This document shows positions 28,791 through 41,041 of a stretch of 64,000 nt of DNA, in pieces. Position 1 is the stretch's first letter. Each line of letters begins with the position of its first letter. A program made the position numbers and the translations under genes. The stretch lies in contig OY764195.2 of NCBI GenBank assembly GCA_963668245.2, positions 1 to 64,000 on the forward strand, read 5' to 3'. Origin of the DNA: Anoxybacterium sp963668245. GTDB taxonomy: Bacteria > Bacillota > Clostridia > Peptostreptococcales > Anaerovoracaceae. The notes below the pieces were generated by a model, which saw only the letters and a program-made list of their open reading frames with translations, did no database searches and was not told the origin of the DNA.

Positions 28791-29666
28791 CTATCTTTTC
28801 ATATAATCATTTACATTCCATAAAATCCAACCAAACCAACAATCACTGTTATATTCTATTTTTCCATTACGATTCGTTCTACTTTTTAAATAGTCTATGG
28901 TCTTCTCCACATCCTTTTCCGATACATCTTCTCCCAAAATCTGATCCAGTATTTTTTCAACAAAACGGCGATCTATCTCTCGTTGGTCCTCTCTGTGATC
29001 TTTATAATAACGAACATTCGGATGATATCCTCGTAGCCAAAGTAAATCAAACAATTGCTTAAACCAGTAGGAATGCGCTGTTTTTTCAAGCCTAGGCGGA
29101 CGCTGAAACAAATTTTCAATCAGCTCATTTTGCAAATCATCCGTATAATACACAAAACAACTGTTGAAGCACCATCCTCTACTCATCTGGATTAAATTAT
29201 TTAAACCCTTTTTTCCTCTTATCGCTGGTGTGATGGAGGAGAACACCAAATCAAATTGCCTAGACCATCCTAACGAATCAATATCCAGTATCGAAAAATC
29301 TCCTGCGTAAAATTTTGTATTCGTAAGTCCAAGTTCCTCTGTATATTTTTTCCCATATTGAGTCATGTTTGATGAAATATCTACTCCTAGTACAAATTCA
29401 CTCTGCTTTGCAAACTCTCCTACAAATCTTCCTGGACCACAGCCAATATCTGCAACATCACACTTACCGTCAAACAGCCCAAAGGTCTTTAGCCAATTGA
29501 TTGTCTCTGCAATACGGGTTTCACACCTTAACTTCCTTTGCTGGTCAAATCGAAGTCCTTCGTCCCATTCCTCTGCCAGACGATTCCAGCGAGATTCCAG
29601 TTGATTCCGATGTGATTCATTGACTACGTCCCACTCACGCTCTGCTTTTTCGAGTGCTTCTTCCAT
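28791..29666 (-). CDS. Class I SAM-dependent methyltransferase
   Basis: A 291-residue Rossmann-fold methyltransferase: motif I VADIGCGPGRFVGEFAK (about residue 70), then VLGVDISSNMTQYGKK and DLVFSSITPAI. The C-terminal 100 residues (PPRLEKTAHSYWFKQLFDLL and on) are not a motif I recognise, so the substrate is open. It overlaps the 3' end of yqeC by 32 bases, so the two are co-translated, which suggests a role near selenium or molybdenum enzyme maturation. A GGAGGGGG site lies just ahead of the ATG. Confidence 0.85.
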   Translation of the reverse strand: MEEALEKAEREWDVVNESHRNQLESRWNRLAEEWDEGLRFDQQRKLRCETRIAETINWLKTFGLFDGKCDVADIGCGPGRFVGEFAKQSEFVLGVDISSNMTQYGKKYTEELGLTNTKFYAGDFSILDIDSLGWSRQFDLVFSSITPAIRGKKGLNNLIQMSRGWCFNSCFVYYTDDLQNELIENLFQRPPRLEKTAHSYWFKQLFDLLWLRGYHPNVRYYKDHREDQREIDRRFVEKILDQILGEDVSEKDVEKTIDYLKSRTNRNGKIEYNSDCWFGWILWNVNDYMKR

Positions 29667-30375
29667 TTTCTGCCCCCTCCTGCATTTCTAAAATTTTATG
29701 TAATGAAACGACACTTACGGCAAATGCCCCTCCCTGATACAGGAAGTCTGCCACATTTTTTCCACGAAGTATCAGTTCCGATGTGTCTGCATGGTTCAGG
29801 ATATATGTGGGATGATATTTCCCATATCCTTCTAGTAAAACCCTTGCCATAATCTCTTCATTAATGATTTTCTCTTCAATTCCAAGCTTTTCTCTTGCCA
29901 ATTTTGCTCGATGACAATGGGTATCAAAAGGCATACCCAGTACACTGACACCAGAAAACACAAGGGTTTGACTTGTATTTTGGGGGATGACAGGTTCATA
30001 CCAATCCGGATATTTGAGGGGGATTCCTCTTGAACCATCTACTTCTATATAAATGGCATCCGCATTCTTACACACCAGTTGATAAATGCTTTCCTCAGGG
30101 CAAGTCATTCTTCCATCATCCGATCGATTGCCTACCGCAACAATCCGCCCCGCTTTCCAACTATCCCTTAGTTCTGCTACTGTTGGTTTTTCATATACAT
30201 CAATGTTCTCTTGCCTTGGCAGTCCAATATGAGTCGTTGTCATCATCACCGTCTTTCTTCCATAATATGCAGATTCCTTCGCCAATGCATAAAGTGATGT
30301 TGTTTTCCCACCACCTCCAGCAAGAGAAATCACCTTATTTTCTCGTGAAATCTTCAAAGAATCGTGAATTTTCAT
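29635..30375 (-). CDS. yqeC: Selenium-dependent hydroxylase accessory protein YqeC
   Basis: About 246 residues. The N-terminal P-loop-like ISLAGGGGKTTSLYALAKE, VMMTTTHIGLP, the middle IYIEVDGSRGIPLKYPD and the VFSGVSVLGMPFD region are YqeC hallmarks. YqeC genes accompany selenium-dependent molybdenum hydroxylases (xanthine dehydrogenase-like) and their maturation genes; none of those partners is in the window. The frame is open to 30393, but the ATG at 30375 has AAGGAG 8 bases upstream. It overlaps the methyltransferase gene by 32 bases. Confidence 0.85.
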   Translation of the reverse strand: MKIHDSLKISRENKVISLAGGGGKTTSLYALAKESAYYGRKTVMMTTTHIGLPRQENIDVYEKPTVAELRDSWKAGRIVAVGNRSDDGRMTCPEESIYQLVCKNADAIYIEVDGSRGIPLKYPDWYEPVIPQNTSQTLVFSGVSVLGMPFDTHCHRAKLAREKLGIEEKIINEEIMARVLLEGYGKYHPTYILNHADTSELILRGKNVADFLYQGGAFAVSVVSLHKILEMQEGAENGRSTRKSRA

Positions 30376-30454
30376 CGTTGTAACTCCTTCCATTGAATCC
30401 CTTTTCTAATCGTGCTAGACTATCTTTGGAGAATACAGTTTGGGAGGTAAAAAA

Positions 30455-30901
30455 ATGGACACAGATCAAAAGTCTTGTGGTGCAGTAGTATATCGATACC
30501 ATAACGAGAAATTAGAGATCTTATTCATTCGCACGAAACGTGGAAACTGGTCCTTTCCAAAAGGACGCATGGACCCTCTAGAAACCGAAGTAATGACAGC
30601 CATCAGAGAAATCAAGGAAGAAACTGGATATTCAGTTTCTCTTGAGATAGGCTTTCGAAATGAAGTACCAACCATTCCAGTCAACAAACCCGGATTTTGC
30701 AATAGCAGATCCATTGTATTTTTTCTCGCAAACGTACGCGGTGGCACATTTCACCCCCAATTATCGGAAATCCGTGAGCAAGCATGGGTCCCAGCCACAC
30801 GTGAATCAGGCAGCCTAATCAATTTCTTGCCTGACCGACAAGTCTATTTCAACGCATTAGATTATCTTTCCTTAAAATATAATACAATTGAAACGAAATA
30901 A
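30455..30901 (+). CDS. NUDIX hydrolase
   Basis: 148 residues with the Nudix box intact: G-R-M-D-P-L-E-T-E, then AIREIKEETGY (Gx5Ex7REUxEExGU). CGAVVYRYHNEKLEILFIRT and NWSFPKGRMDP match the diadenosine-polyphosphate/MutT-like subgroup. Likely hydrolyses a nucleoside diphosphate derivative; the exact substrate is unknown. The ATG at 30455 is preceded by GGGAGGT. It is the only rightward gene in this stretch, divergent from yqeC and convergent with the SLH gene. Confidence 0.9.
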   Translation: MDTDQKSCGAVVYRYHNEKLEILFIRTKRGNWSFPKGRMDPLETEVMTAIREIKEETGYSVSLEIGFRNEVPTIPVNKPGFCNSRSIVFFLANVRGGTFHPQLSEIREQAWVPATRESGSLINFLPDRQVYFNALDYLSLKYNTIETK

Positions 30902-30925
30902 GGACAGACTATCCTGTCCCTATTT
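30902..30925 (+). terminator. Weak terminator after the NUDIX gene
   Basis: GGACAG-ACTATC-CTGTCC hairpin followed by CTATTTCG; short stem and poor T run. Confidence 0.4.
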
Positions 30926-30943
30926 CGCGAAAGACCATTTTCG

Positions 30944-33900
30944 TTATTCATATCTCATTAAGATGGATGCAAGTTGTGCTCGTGTTGCCACTGTAGCCGG
31001 AGAAATGGTGCTCTCTGTTGTTCCATTGATAATACCATTTTCGTAGGCCCATTGAAATCCATCTACAGCCCAAGATGCCATCGTACCCCAATCATCAAAT
31101 TGAGTTTGATCCAATGTATTTGTGACCTTCAATTTATTCGCTGTATCTGCTGTATTTCCTGTAACGATAGAATATCGAAACAGCATGGTCACTATCTCTT
31201 GTCTGCTAAGCGCTCTGCTTGTTCCAAAGGAATCATCAGAAATTCCCTTTACAATTCCGTTTTCATAAGCCCAAAGTACTGCCTCATAATACCAAGCACC
31301 TTTATCCTGAACATCTGCAAACGGAGATGCTGTTAATGATGTTTTTTCCTGACCAGATAACCTCCAAAGGATGGTTGCAAGCATTGCCCGTGTTGTATTG
31401 GCGCTCGGAGCAAACTGGGTATCAGAAGTTCCTGTCATCAGCCCATTTGCTACTGCATGATTTACCGCGTCATAGTACCAGTTTGTCATGATTACATCAT
31501 CATAATCAGATGTCACTTCATTTGCAGCCATGTAAACGGAAAAATGAGTTGTCGTAAACGTTACCGTGCCTGTGGTTGCATCGTATTTGGCATGGAACTT
31601 TTCCACCTTTCCATCTCCAGAAAGATGATAGATTACAACATGATCCAGAGATTCTCCTTCGCCTGGTGTGTATGGCAGACTAACGACAACATTCCCACTA
31701 AAATCTGTAATTGTTTTATCTCCCGATGTAACTGTTAAAGAATATACTGGGTGATCACCCACCATGGATTGTTGTTCCGCTGTCAAATCAGTTTTTTTCG
31801 TTTGGGAAATGGAAATCGTGGTTTCCGCTCCTTCGGTTTCTCCTGCAATTCCATCTAGTGATTCCCTATCTATGGTTAACGTACCTTCATCCGTCTTGAT
31901 TTTCAATCCGTCCACAGCTGTATTCTTCTTCAATAAATCCATGGAACCTCTGGCAAAGGTCACTTCAGCTTTTGATGTCGATTTCCCGCTTACCGCATCG
32001 ATTTCTATAATTTGCTTTGTGCCAGAAGAAAGTGTGGAAGCTGCGATCTTTGTCATCGCGCTACTTACATCACTGTTGCTTACGCTGGCAGTAGCAGTTC
32101 CTCCAGACACAGTAGTTTTTATTGTCACCGTCACCTCTTCCGTTGCAGTTGTTGTAGTTGCAGCGGAAGTGTCTGTGCCTTTTGTATTACTATTAACCGA
32201 TGCACTTTTAATCAGGGTCAGAGAGGTCACACTGGAAACCAGTCTTCTCCCCATAGCTTCTTGATTCTTATATTGATCTTCGCTGCATCCATAACAGGTT
32301 CTCAACGTTGTAGTTGGGGAGCCAGAGAGAATACTGCTCAGAGAACTTCCACTTAACGTACCAGTATAGTGTTCCAGCGTAATAATATATGGTGCTACTG
32401 ATTTCTTACCTCCATTGTTTGGATCAAAGTAGTATTGATAATTTTTGAAGTTGCTATAGCTTACAGTGTCATAGAATCCATCAGAGGCGGAAGCCTTTAT
32501 ACTGTCCCCTGACCCAAAAAGCAAGACCTGCATCCGCAAGCAAAGAGTCCAGCGCAACATACTTTGTTGCGACGACTGCCGACCATTCTTCATTTTTATA
32601 AAAGATATATCCAATGCTTGGGACTGGATTTCGTCGTGGAAAGTAACTCAAGCTGCGAGCGACTAAACAATGCTCCCACTGTTTTTGGCTCCTGATGCAC
32701 CAGTCTGGGTGTATACAGTAAGCGCTACTGCTTCAAATGTGGCTGTTTACGGTTACATCCCCTGTTTGGCATCGCAAAGGTATATCCTGTTTTTGTAGAT
32801 GACAAGTTTTCCTTCAGAGTACCTTTGTTCAACGACAAGCTGGTCAACACATATCCACTCGTTGGTGCCACAGTTAACGTAATCGTTTCTCCACTAGTCG
32901 ATTTTGTAACGTTTGGCGTAAACCGTACCATGCGTTCCCGAATATCCCGTTTATTGTATATGTGGTAGACGTTCCTCCGGAAGGCTCTCCCCCACCAGTG
33001 GTAGAAACAGGTAATGTAGCCATAATGGTTTGATTGTTATCAGCAATCGTTATGGCTCCAGTTGTCGTATCATAACCAGGACGCGGAGATAGCATAACTA
33101 TAAGAAACCATTTGCAAGTAAATACTGATTCTCTTTTTACTGGAGAAATGGTGTTATTGCCTCCATCTTTTACAACAATTGTGACTGCCGATGGCGTGGT
33201 TGTAAAAGAGATTTTGATTGGACAACGCCACATTCATGGAAACAATCCCACTGTACCAATACTTTCCGCTCCCACCATTTAATCCAGAACATAGCTGGGT
33301 TTCTGAAGCGTCACTTGTAACAGTTGTTGACCAAGTCAACATTCCATTTTCGAAATCATTACTCAATCCAGAAGACGCTCCACTATAGGTACTGCGATAA
33401 AACGTTTTTGAAGTTCCAGAAGCATCGCAAAAAGCTCACTTCGCTCCCGTAAGCGCCATATGAGGTATCCATAGACAATAAATCCTCAATCATGATACCT
33501 GTAATCGCAGCATACGATGTTGTTCCTGCCCCCGTAATTTTTGTCCAATCAGAAACGGTAGTAGGATGTTCTTTCAATTGAGCGAAAGAAACAAATCGGT
33601 CCGCAAACAGTCCATCTGAATTTCGAATGGTCAAAGCAGCTTCGGTCACAACGCTAACCGTTTTGACTCCGCTCCACCACATCTTTCCCGTACCACCATT
33701 GACTGCCGATTTCAGCCCAGATGTAATTTTCTCTGTGGTACCATCCAGTTGGCTCCATATCAGCATTGATTCGGACCAATCATACCCGCTGTATTGGGGC
33801 GTTCCTGCTGTTCCTGTGCCAATGTAATCGCAATTATAAACGGTTGCTTTTGTACTTTCAAACATCAAAGCAGCTGGTTTTACCTCTGGTGCATAATATT

Positions 33901-36380
33901 TTAAAATGTCCGATACTTTGATTCCTGTTACGGTATATGGAGTTCCATTCATAGTATATGTAGCTGTCGTCGAGTACGCCTTCAACATGTCCATACTTAA
34001 TCCCACACCACAGAAATTGACCGCATTCTCTGTAATACCAGAAGTATCTACTCCTATTTCGTAAATCGTAGTTCCCCCATCAAGAGAAAACTGAATGTAG
34101 GATACTTGTTCATTGGTAATGGAATCCAATTTTTTATAATCCCACTCAAGCATCACGTAATTGACGCTGTCCTTTGTAAAGTCAGCCATTGTCTTCCCTG
34201 CATTTGCAAAGACAGTGTTATTGGTTCCTATCCAAATATCAGTATAAGCTACTCCATCTGGCACAGGGATTCCAATTCCAACAAAATCACCAGTATCACC
34301 GTTTCCATTTGTATATGGAACTAAGCCGCTGGCAGAAATAGATACCACCTGGTCTGCATTGCTAAAGGCTGCGTCATAGCTTGCATACGGGGTTTTATTT
34401 CCATTGGCAGCATCTACAATAGGAGCGGCCACGACCGTTCCCGTATAAGGTGCCGGTGTTTTCGCTATAGAGATTTGATTGACTCCACTCCAAAGACGAT
34501 TTCCTTGAATCGTCGACATGCTCGTAATATTTGAATAGTCAGCTTCCGTACTACCGTATACCATGCGCAGGCTAGTGGAATTATAGGACTTTGCTGCTCC
34601 AGCAGTCAAAGCTTTTGCCGCTGTATCCAAGCTAGAATCTGACAAATCGACTGCACTGCTGGCCCAACTCAAGGCCAAGGCGGATGGCACCATGATTTTA
34701 CTGGTTCCATCTCCACCTACCGTAGATGTTGTCGCATTTGGGAAAAAATAAAGTGGGTCCGTTATGGTCTTCCAGGTAGGAACCACTGACGGAGATCCAT
34801 CAGATGCTGCAACCATGATAGAATCTGTGTCATCAGGTGTGATGAGACCACTAAACAAATTGGCAATTGTCACGTACTGGGTGGCTACCACCATCTTCCA
34901 CCCATCAGATCCATGAGTGTACATGTATCCATATCCATCGTTATTTATGTCAGATAGATCAAGAAGATCTTGCCATGTTTCCGTTGAGATCACAGAAGAT
35001 TTACCGTGTAAACCAGTTCTTGTCGTGATATCCAAGGCTTGCTCAGCTGTAGACACGTAATTTGCCCAAAGCTCCACATCAGAAGTAACCGTATAGGTCT
35101 TTGTATATGGAGCAGTTTTTCCAGTTCCCCCAATATTGGAAGCAATTCCGCCTGCAGATGCAACAAATCCAGTAAAGAGATATCCCGATGTAGGTGCAGA
35201 TGCACTCAGTTCTACTGTGGTACCAGAAACCAATCGAACCGCAGAATCTGTAATTGCAGAACCGTTGACAGACACAGTAAATGCACCGGGAGTTGCCGCA
35301 GTAATCGCTACATTTACAGCATCCCATTCATAACTGCTTTGCCATGAAAATACGGGATACACACCAACTGCAGGATCAATTAAGATTGTTCCCGAAGGAT
35401 CAATGGCATCGATTAAATCCGTTGCTGTAGCAGCTCCACTATTATCTAATATCTTTCCATTTACGTTGAAAGGCTTGATATTCGAAGATCCGTAATCAAG
35501 TCCGGCTGCAGACATAGCGCTTCCCGTTAAGTAATAGCAGCTTGACACAATCCCAGCCGTTGAAGTATTTTCACCATTGGTTGCTACGATAGCACCAGCA
35601 TAACCATCTCCCGCCGAAGAAACATTCCCAACATTGTAGCAGTGATCAATGGTTGCCGCAGGTCCATAATTATAGCCAACAATACCGCCTGCTCTTCGAT
35701 ATCCATTGTAAACAGTGCCTCCATTGATGCAGTATGAAACAGTTCCTTCATTGTGTCCAACAATACCGCCAGAGCCCCTTAGACCTCCTCCTCCATTGGC
35801 ATTGACAGTCACTTCATTAAAGCAATGACTTATCGTGCCATAATTGTATCCGGCAATCCCTGCGGCGCAACGATACGAAGATACAGATCCTGTTTGTTCC
35901 AAGATTCTCTACCGTACCTTTTATCCCAATTGCACTATTGGTTCCAACCACACCAAACAGCGAATATCCTTCATAATATGCTGTCGATTGATTCACAGAA
36001 ATATTCTTTATAAAATGGCCATTTCCATCAAAGGTTCCGGCAAAATAGAGTCCCGCTGGATTCCCATCTTGATCAGTATAAGGAGCAACTGGAATCCATT
36101 CTCCCCCTCCTGTCCAAGTCAAAGTTCCGCTTGTAGACGATTGAGATAAATCAATATCTCCATCCAGAGTAAAGGTACTTCCCTCATAGGTATTTCCTAG
36201 GTTAACTTGTCTTGCCAGCTCAGCCAACTGTGCCCCAGTTGAAATGCGATAACTTCCCACGGCGGTCTGCCCTGAATAATCAGGATCTGCCGCTTCGGCT
36301 GTCATGCTCATCCCTGAAAACAAAGAGAGCACCATAACCAAGACCAAAAAAAGCGATTGTAACCGTCTTGACTTTCTCAT
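30944..36380 (-). pseudogene. Large secreted SLH-anchored surface protein with multiple frame breaks
   Basis: Starts MRKSRRLQSLFLVLVMVLSL with a signal peptide ending near AEA. The following modules can be read across six fragments: GLUG-type repeats (about 36200-35400), an InlB-like beta repeat, several SUOX-like modules (for example WKMVVATQYVTIANLF and AVVATKYVALDSLLADAG), a Ser/Thr-rich stretch, and three C-terminal SLH domains (31500-30944). Frame breaks fall near 35893, 33431, 33205, 33136, 33116, 33079, 32938, 32921, 32766, 32747, 32684, 32621 and 32518. Each is repaired by removing one base from a run of 2-5 identical bases. 5437 minus 13 bases gives 1808 codons. It is either broken or mis-sequenced. 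Last gene of the FecBCD/ExbB-like operon. Confidence 0.8.
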
Positions 36381-36393
36381 TTTTTCCCTCCCA

Positions 36394-39300
36394 TTAGTTT
36401 AATGCGTCGTAACGCTGTAACGCCAGTGCCAGAAGCTCTCTTGACGCAGATTCTTTTGGAGACTCCATCGTTTCACTGTCCCACTCAAAAATATCATTTT
36501 GCAGTGCCCATTCCACTTGTGTTTCAGACCATCCAGAAACTGCTTCCGAAACCTGAATTTCAAATGAGCTGGATGTATCCGTCCTGCCTTGCATCATAGC
36601 ATATCGATAAAGAAATACAGCTGCCTGCTCCCTTGTTACCGGTAAATTTGGTGAGAATGTTGTATCAGAAGTTCCACTTGTAATCCCCGCATTTACTGCC
36701 CAAGCGATTGCATTCTGATACCAACTTTGATTTAAGTCTGTAAAAGATACTGTTCCAGTGACACCCGGGGCTCCTGCCATACGATAAAGGACAGATGCAA
36801 ACATGGCTCTTGTCATGGATGATTCTGGTGAAAATCCAGTAGCTGAGATACCAGTAAAGTAGTTTTTCTGATAGCAGTAAGCAACTGCGTCATAGAATTC
36901 ATCCTCAGGGAAAACATCTGTAAATGGTAACCCACTTTGGAACGTTCCTCCTTTTTTCACTAAATTGGAGATTGCATTTTCATTGCGATAAAGTTGTTGA
37001 ACTGTCGCACTATTGCCGCTGTGTCCCCAAGCTTGGACACTCCCCCCCAGTGACCAATGTTTTGGTAGCCATCAGCACATAAGGTGATTTTTCCGCCTTT
37101 AAGTTTAGTGTTCCACCTTGAATTATAATCTGATCAGCCGATAAAACCGCAACGTTGTCACTGTTCGTATGCCCATAGAGCTTTCCGCCCTTTATCACCA
37201 CCGAGGATCCATTTGCATAAAATGCACCCCCTGCCAATCCCAGCAAATCGCTTTTATTCATATAAATGGCACCGCTTTCCTGCGTAATCGTACTGCCCGC
37301 ATTTACAAAAACAGCCGCATTGTTGGCACATGCATTGATTTTGAGGCTTCCTGTTCCAGAAATGGTTACATCACCGTTCATTAGAATGGTAGGATTTTGA
37401 TTGCCTTTTGCATCACTTCTTCCACTCATCCCATTTCTTCCACTGAGTACTAATGTATTTTTTCCTTCCAGTCGAAGGAGTGTTTTTTCTCCAGAAAGTT
37501 TTAGATTTTCCAGAGTCAGATTCGTCCCAGATCCAACCACAATGCTTAAATTATCAAATCCACTGCTTTCTCCATTTTCTCCGCAAAGAACAACGTTTAA
37601 TCCACTGTCAATATGTATTTCTCCACTGGAAAACCAAGGTACATAGTAAATACCACTTGTTTTGATTTCACCATTTTCGGGAACTAGATTTTGACGATAT
37701 ATTGCTTTGACTGTAACATCATAATCGTCTAGTTCATATCGATTCCAGAAGCTTGTATAACCTTCTCTTTCTGGAATCAATGGTTCTGAAACTTTTTTCG
37801 TACCACTTTTGCAAGTTATAGTTTCCACCACTGCCCCCTGTGCTTCAAATGTCACAGTAAAGCCCCCTATCTTTGTTGGTTCAATGGTTGCAAGCTTTAT
37901 TTCTTGATAAGATGGAATGCTTCCTTCCACCTCAATTTCACTAACATCTCCAACTCTACCAATTTGGACATCCTTGTACACTGATAAAAATCCACCGCCT
38001 GCCTTCACCGCTCCTTTGTTTTCAGATCCCCCTATCTTCAGGTACTGACCATAACCAACCAGGCCACCTAGACCTGCTGTTTCCACTTTAGAGCTGGAAG
38101 ACACCGCTCCTTGATTCTGAGAAAGAATGATTGTGCTAGAATGCCTCGTAGTGGTATAGCCTGCAAGTCCACCCGTATATCGATCCGTGCTGGATATATT
38201 TCCTCGATTGACACAGCTTTCCATGGTGCCTGCAAGTTTTCCTGCAATTCCCCCTGTTCCATAGGTATCACTTCCAGAAGAGATAACCGAACCAAAGTTT
38301 CCGCATCCCACAATCTGATCGGTTCCACTGCTGGATACTCCAACAATCCCACCGACCCCAGAAACACCAGATACCTCCCCATAATGAAAACAATTTTCAA
38401 TCAAAGTTCCGTCTGAAATCTCTGCTGCAATCCCACCCACATGAGTTCCACCAGCAGCGACGTTCACATATGCACTGCATCCAGATATGGTACAGCCCGA
38501 AGCATAAGCTGCTATTCCTGCTGCGTAAGCAGCACTTGCTTCTCCGTCAGAATGACCTGATACCTTCAAATTTTCAATGGTAGCTCCGATGCAGCATCCA
38601 AACAATCCTGCATAGCTTCCGTCATTCCATGCATTCATGCCGTAGATTCCATAACCCTGTCCATCAAATGTTCCTCGAAAGGATTTAGATAAGCTGACCC
38701 CAATAGCTGTCCAAGCACGATTCCCTGACGTTCCGTCCGAATTGTTTAGGATAATACTATTTCCCAATGATATTTTTGCATCTTGAAACGTCAAACCTTT
38801 TGTGTTGACAAGGTACGATAGCCCTGCCAATTGTTCTCCACTGGTCAACTGAAAACGTTTTTGAACCAGAATTAGAATCATACCAACTGGTATCCACTAT
38901 GGAGTCAAAGGATTTGGGGCGAGTTCCTCTCTCTACAGCTATTGTTATCTCACCGTCCCCTGTAGCCGTATAAGTTCCATCTGCATTTTTATCACAGTGT
39001 CCCACTGAAAAAGTAAAACCGTCAGTATACTCTAAAGACATATCCTCCGGGGAAATATCAGAATAACCGTGTGCCAATAATTTTAACTGATTTCCTTCAA
39101 GCACCTGCTCCCCATTCCCAATTTTTTCTCCCGTCACCCATACCATTGTCCCTTGCTCCAATTTATATCCCGTCCTTAAAACAGAAAGATAGTAAATTTG
39201 ACTCTTAGGTATCTCAACTGAAACACTTCGAACCCGTTTCCATACCGCGCTTACCGTTAAATCTTCTGTCACCGTATAAAAATTTGTAGGTATGCGTTCT

Positions 39301-40697
39301 CCATTGACTAAATAGTAATCTAAGATATACCCAGCCGCTGGAACTGCAGTAAAAGTAACAACTTCACCAGTTGACGCTTTCTTCTTATCCGCTTCTACGG
39401 TCCCCCCAGTAGAATCTTGAATCGAAACAGTATAAGATTTTTCATCAGAATTCACCTGATACCAAAGCACTGGGAATCCATTATTTTGATGATTGCTGTC
39501 ACTAACAAATACCAATCCGCTCTGATTTAACAATGCTAAAAAATCACTGCTTTTCATTTCTTGCTCAGACAGTTTCGTAACATCTACTGATGCTCGCGTA
39601 CTTGAGCCTTTATAATAGCCGTTGCTTTTTATATCATCATCACTACCAGAAAGATAGTAACTATTTGTTACCGTATAACTTCCCGAATCATGTCCCCCGA
39701 TACCTCTTCCCATCTGTGCCCCATTTGTGTTAATTTTTCCAGTATTAAAGCAATAGCAAATATCCATCCCTCCATTGGAGCCACATATTCCTCCTGCTGG
39801 GCAGGCATACGTTGTCGTAACAGTACCTGCATTCAAGCAATTTCTGATTACACCATCTCCCCAGCCAGTTCCGCAGATACCACCTACGCCCTTTGAATCT
39901 GTATTTTTGATATCAGCAAAATTTGCACAGTTTTCTATCACTACTCCGTAATTGGTGGTACCAATTCGTCCAACCACACCACCAACCATTCTCCGTCCGT
40001 AGAGGTAACCCTCTCCAACCACAATATTCTTTACCGCTGGAATCCAGTTGTTCTGAAATGTTCCAGTCATATTTGGATTCAAATCAGAAGCTCCACCTAA
40101 ATATCCCACCAGCCCTACCGCCATACTGTAAGGAAAGCCCTTTGCCGCATATCGATTGCAATAAATATTTTTCACGGTGTGACCTTGTCCATCCAAAACC
40201 CCATTGAACCGAGTATCTAAAACAAAACAATCTCCCTTGACTTCTTCTGGAATCATGGGAAACTTTCCACCTATTGGTGTCCAATTTGGACCAGACCAGC
40301 TACCTTTTGATTGGTTGTAGATTCCACCCATATCCAAATCCGCCGTCAATCGGACTGTTTTATATGCAAAGTCGACCTTACTCACATAGACAGAATCGCT
40401 GACATTTCCGCCTCCAGCGCCAACCAGAGTCACGTCGTCATATTTGTCTACATGTAAATAATCTCTGTTTCCAATTACGTTTGGACACTGCGGATCCGTC
40501 ATTCCATTTACCAATGCAGCAAGTCCTGCTAATTGTGCCGGTGTTCCAATCTCATACTCTGTTTTGTCTGGATCGTACCAACTGATATCAACAGTCCCAT
40601 CCCAAGGAAGAGAAACAGATGCTGCCGCTACAGGAACTGCTGGTAGTAACGTGAACAACAGTGCCATCGTACATATCAATGAAATCCATCGTTTCAT
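36394..40697 (-). pseudogene. Large secreted SLH-anchored surface protein with two frame breaks
   Basis: Starts MKRWISLICTMALLFTLLPA (signal peptide). The N-terminal half has GLUG-type repeats (GGVVGRIG, GGICGTGW, GGICGSNGG) and an InlB-like repeat (TGGTVEADKKKASTGEVVTF). After a shift in a T4 run (38852-38855) come more GLUG repeats, another InlB-like unit and a right-handed beta region like the Cthe_2159 carbohydrate-binding domain (TILMNGDVTISGTGSLKI). After a shift in a G7 run (37040-37046) come three SLH domains (FTDVFPEDEFYDAVAYCYQK onward). Removing one base at each site restores 1434 codons (4304 minus 2). The start overlaps the DUF2149-like gene by four bases; the next SLH gene follows 13 bases after the stop. 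Confidence 0.8.
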
Positions 40698-41041
40698 TCT
40701 AAATCATCCTCCTTGCCCTCTAAGATGTAATACTTTCCGTCTTCGCTGTTAAAATATACTGTCCCCAATTTCTCCATGTCTCCGTTACTGACCGATTCCA
40801 CATCTTCCTCTGATTTTGTCATGTCATTTTCATCGAATGTTAACGCTTGGTCAGTTTCAACGGTGACGGTTTGTTCCTGCGCTTTTACACTAATATCAAT
40901 ATTCCAATTAGCTACAAGTGCAAGCATAAACCCAACGCTGAGAATCAGCATCGCATCTGCCAAATTGGCCATGAATTCCAGAGGATTTGCCTCTGTTTCT
41001 TCCCGATGGGAATGCCATTTTCGATCCCTAAACCGCTTCAT
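40694..41041 (-). CDS. DUF2149-like small membrane protein (ExbD-like partner)
   Basis: About 115 residues: a basic N-terminus, one membrane segment in NPLEFMANLADAMLILSVGF-MLALVANWNID, then an acidic extracytoplasmic tail ending GTVYFNSEDGKYYILEGKED. The NPLxxxANLxDAMLxxxxGxxLAL core and the GTVY tail match what I know of DUF2149 (PF09919), found beside ExbB-like genes in methanogens and some Firmicutes. One helix with a conserved Asp plus a periplasm-side domain is the ExbD/TolR/MotB layout. The start is chosen at 41041 (MKRFRDRKW); the frame is open to 41080. It overlaps the ExbB-like gene by 14 bases and the SLH gene by 4. Confidence 0.72.
   Translation of the reverse strand: MKRFRDRKWHSHREETEANPLEFMANLADAMLILSVGFMLALVANWNIDISVKAQEQTVTVETDQALTFDENDMTKSEEDVESVSNGDMEKLGTVYFNSEDGKYYILEGKEDDLE

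Noticed and set aside
30944..40697. Mobile element insertion as the cause of the SLH gene breaks
   Set aside because: No transposase, terminal inverted repeats or target duplications are seen; the frames resume after single-base shifts.
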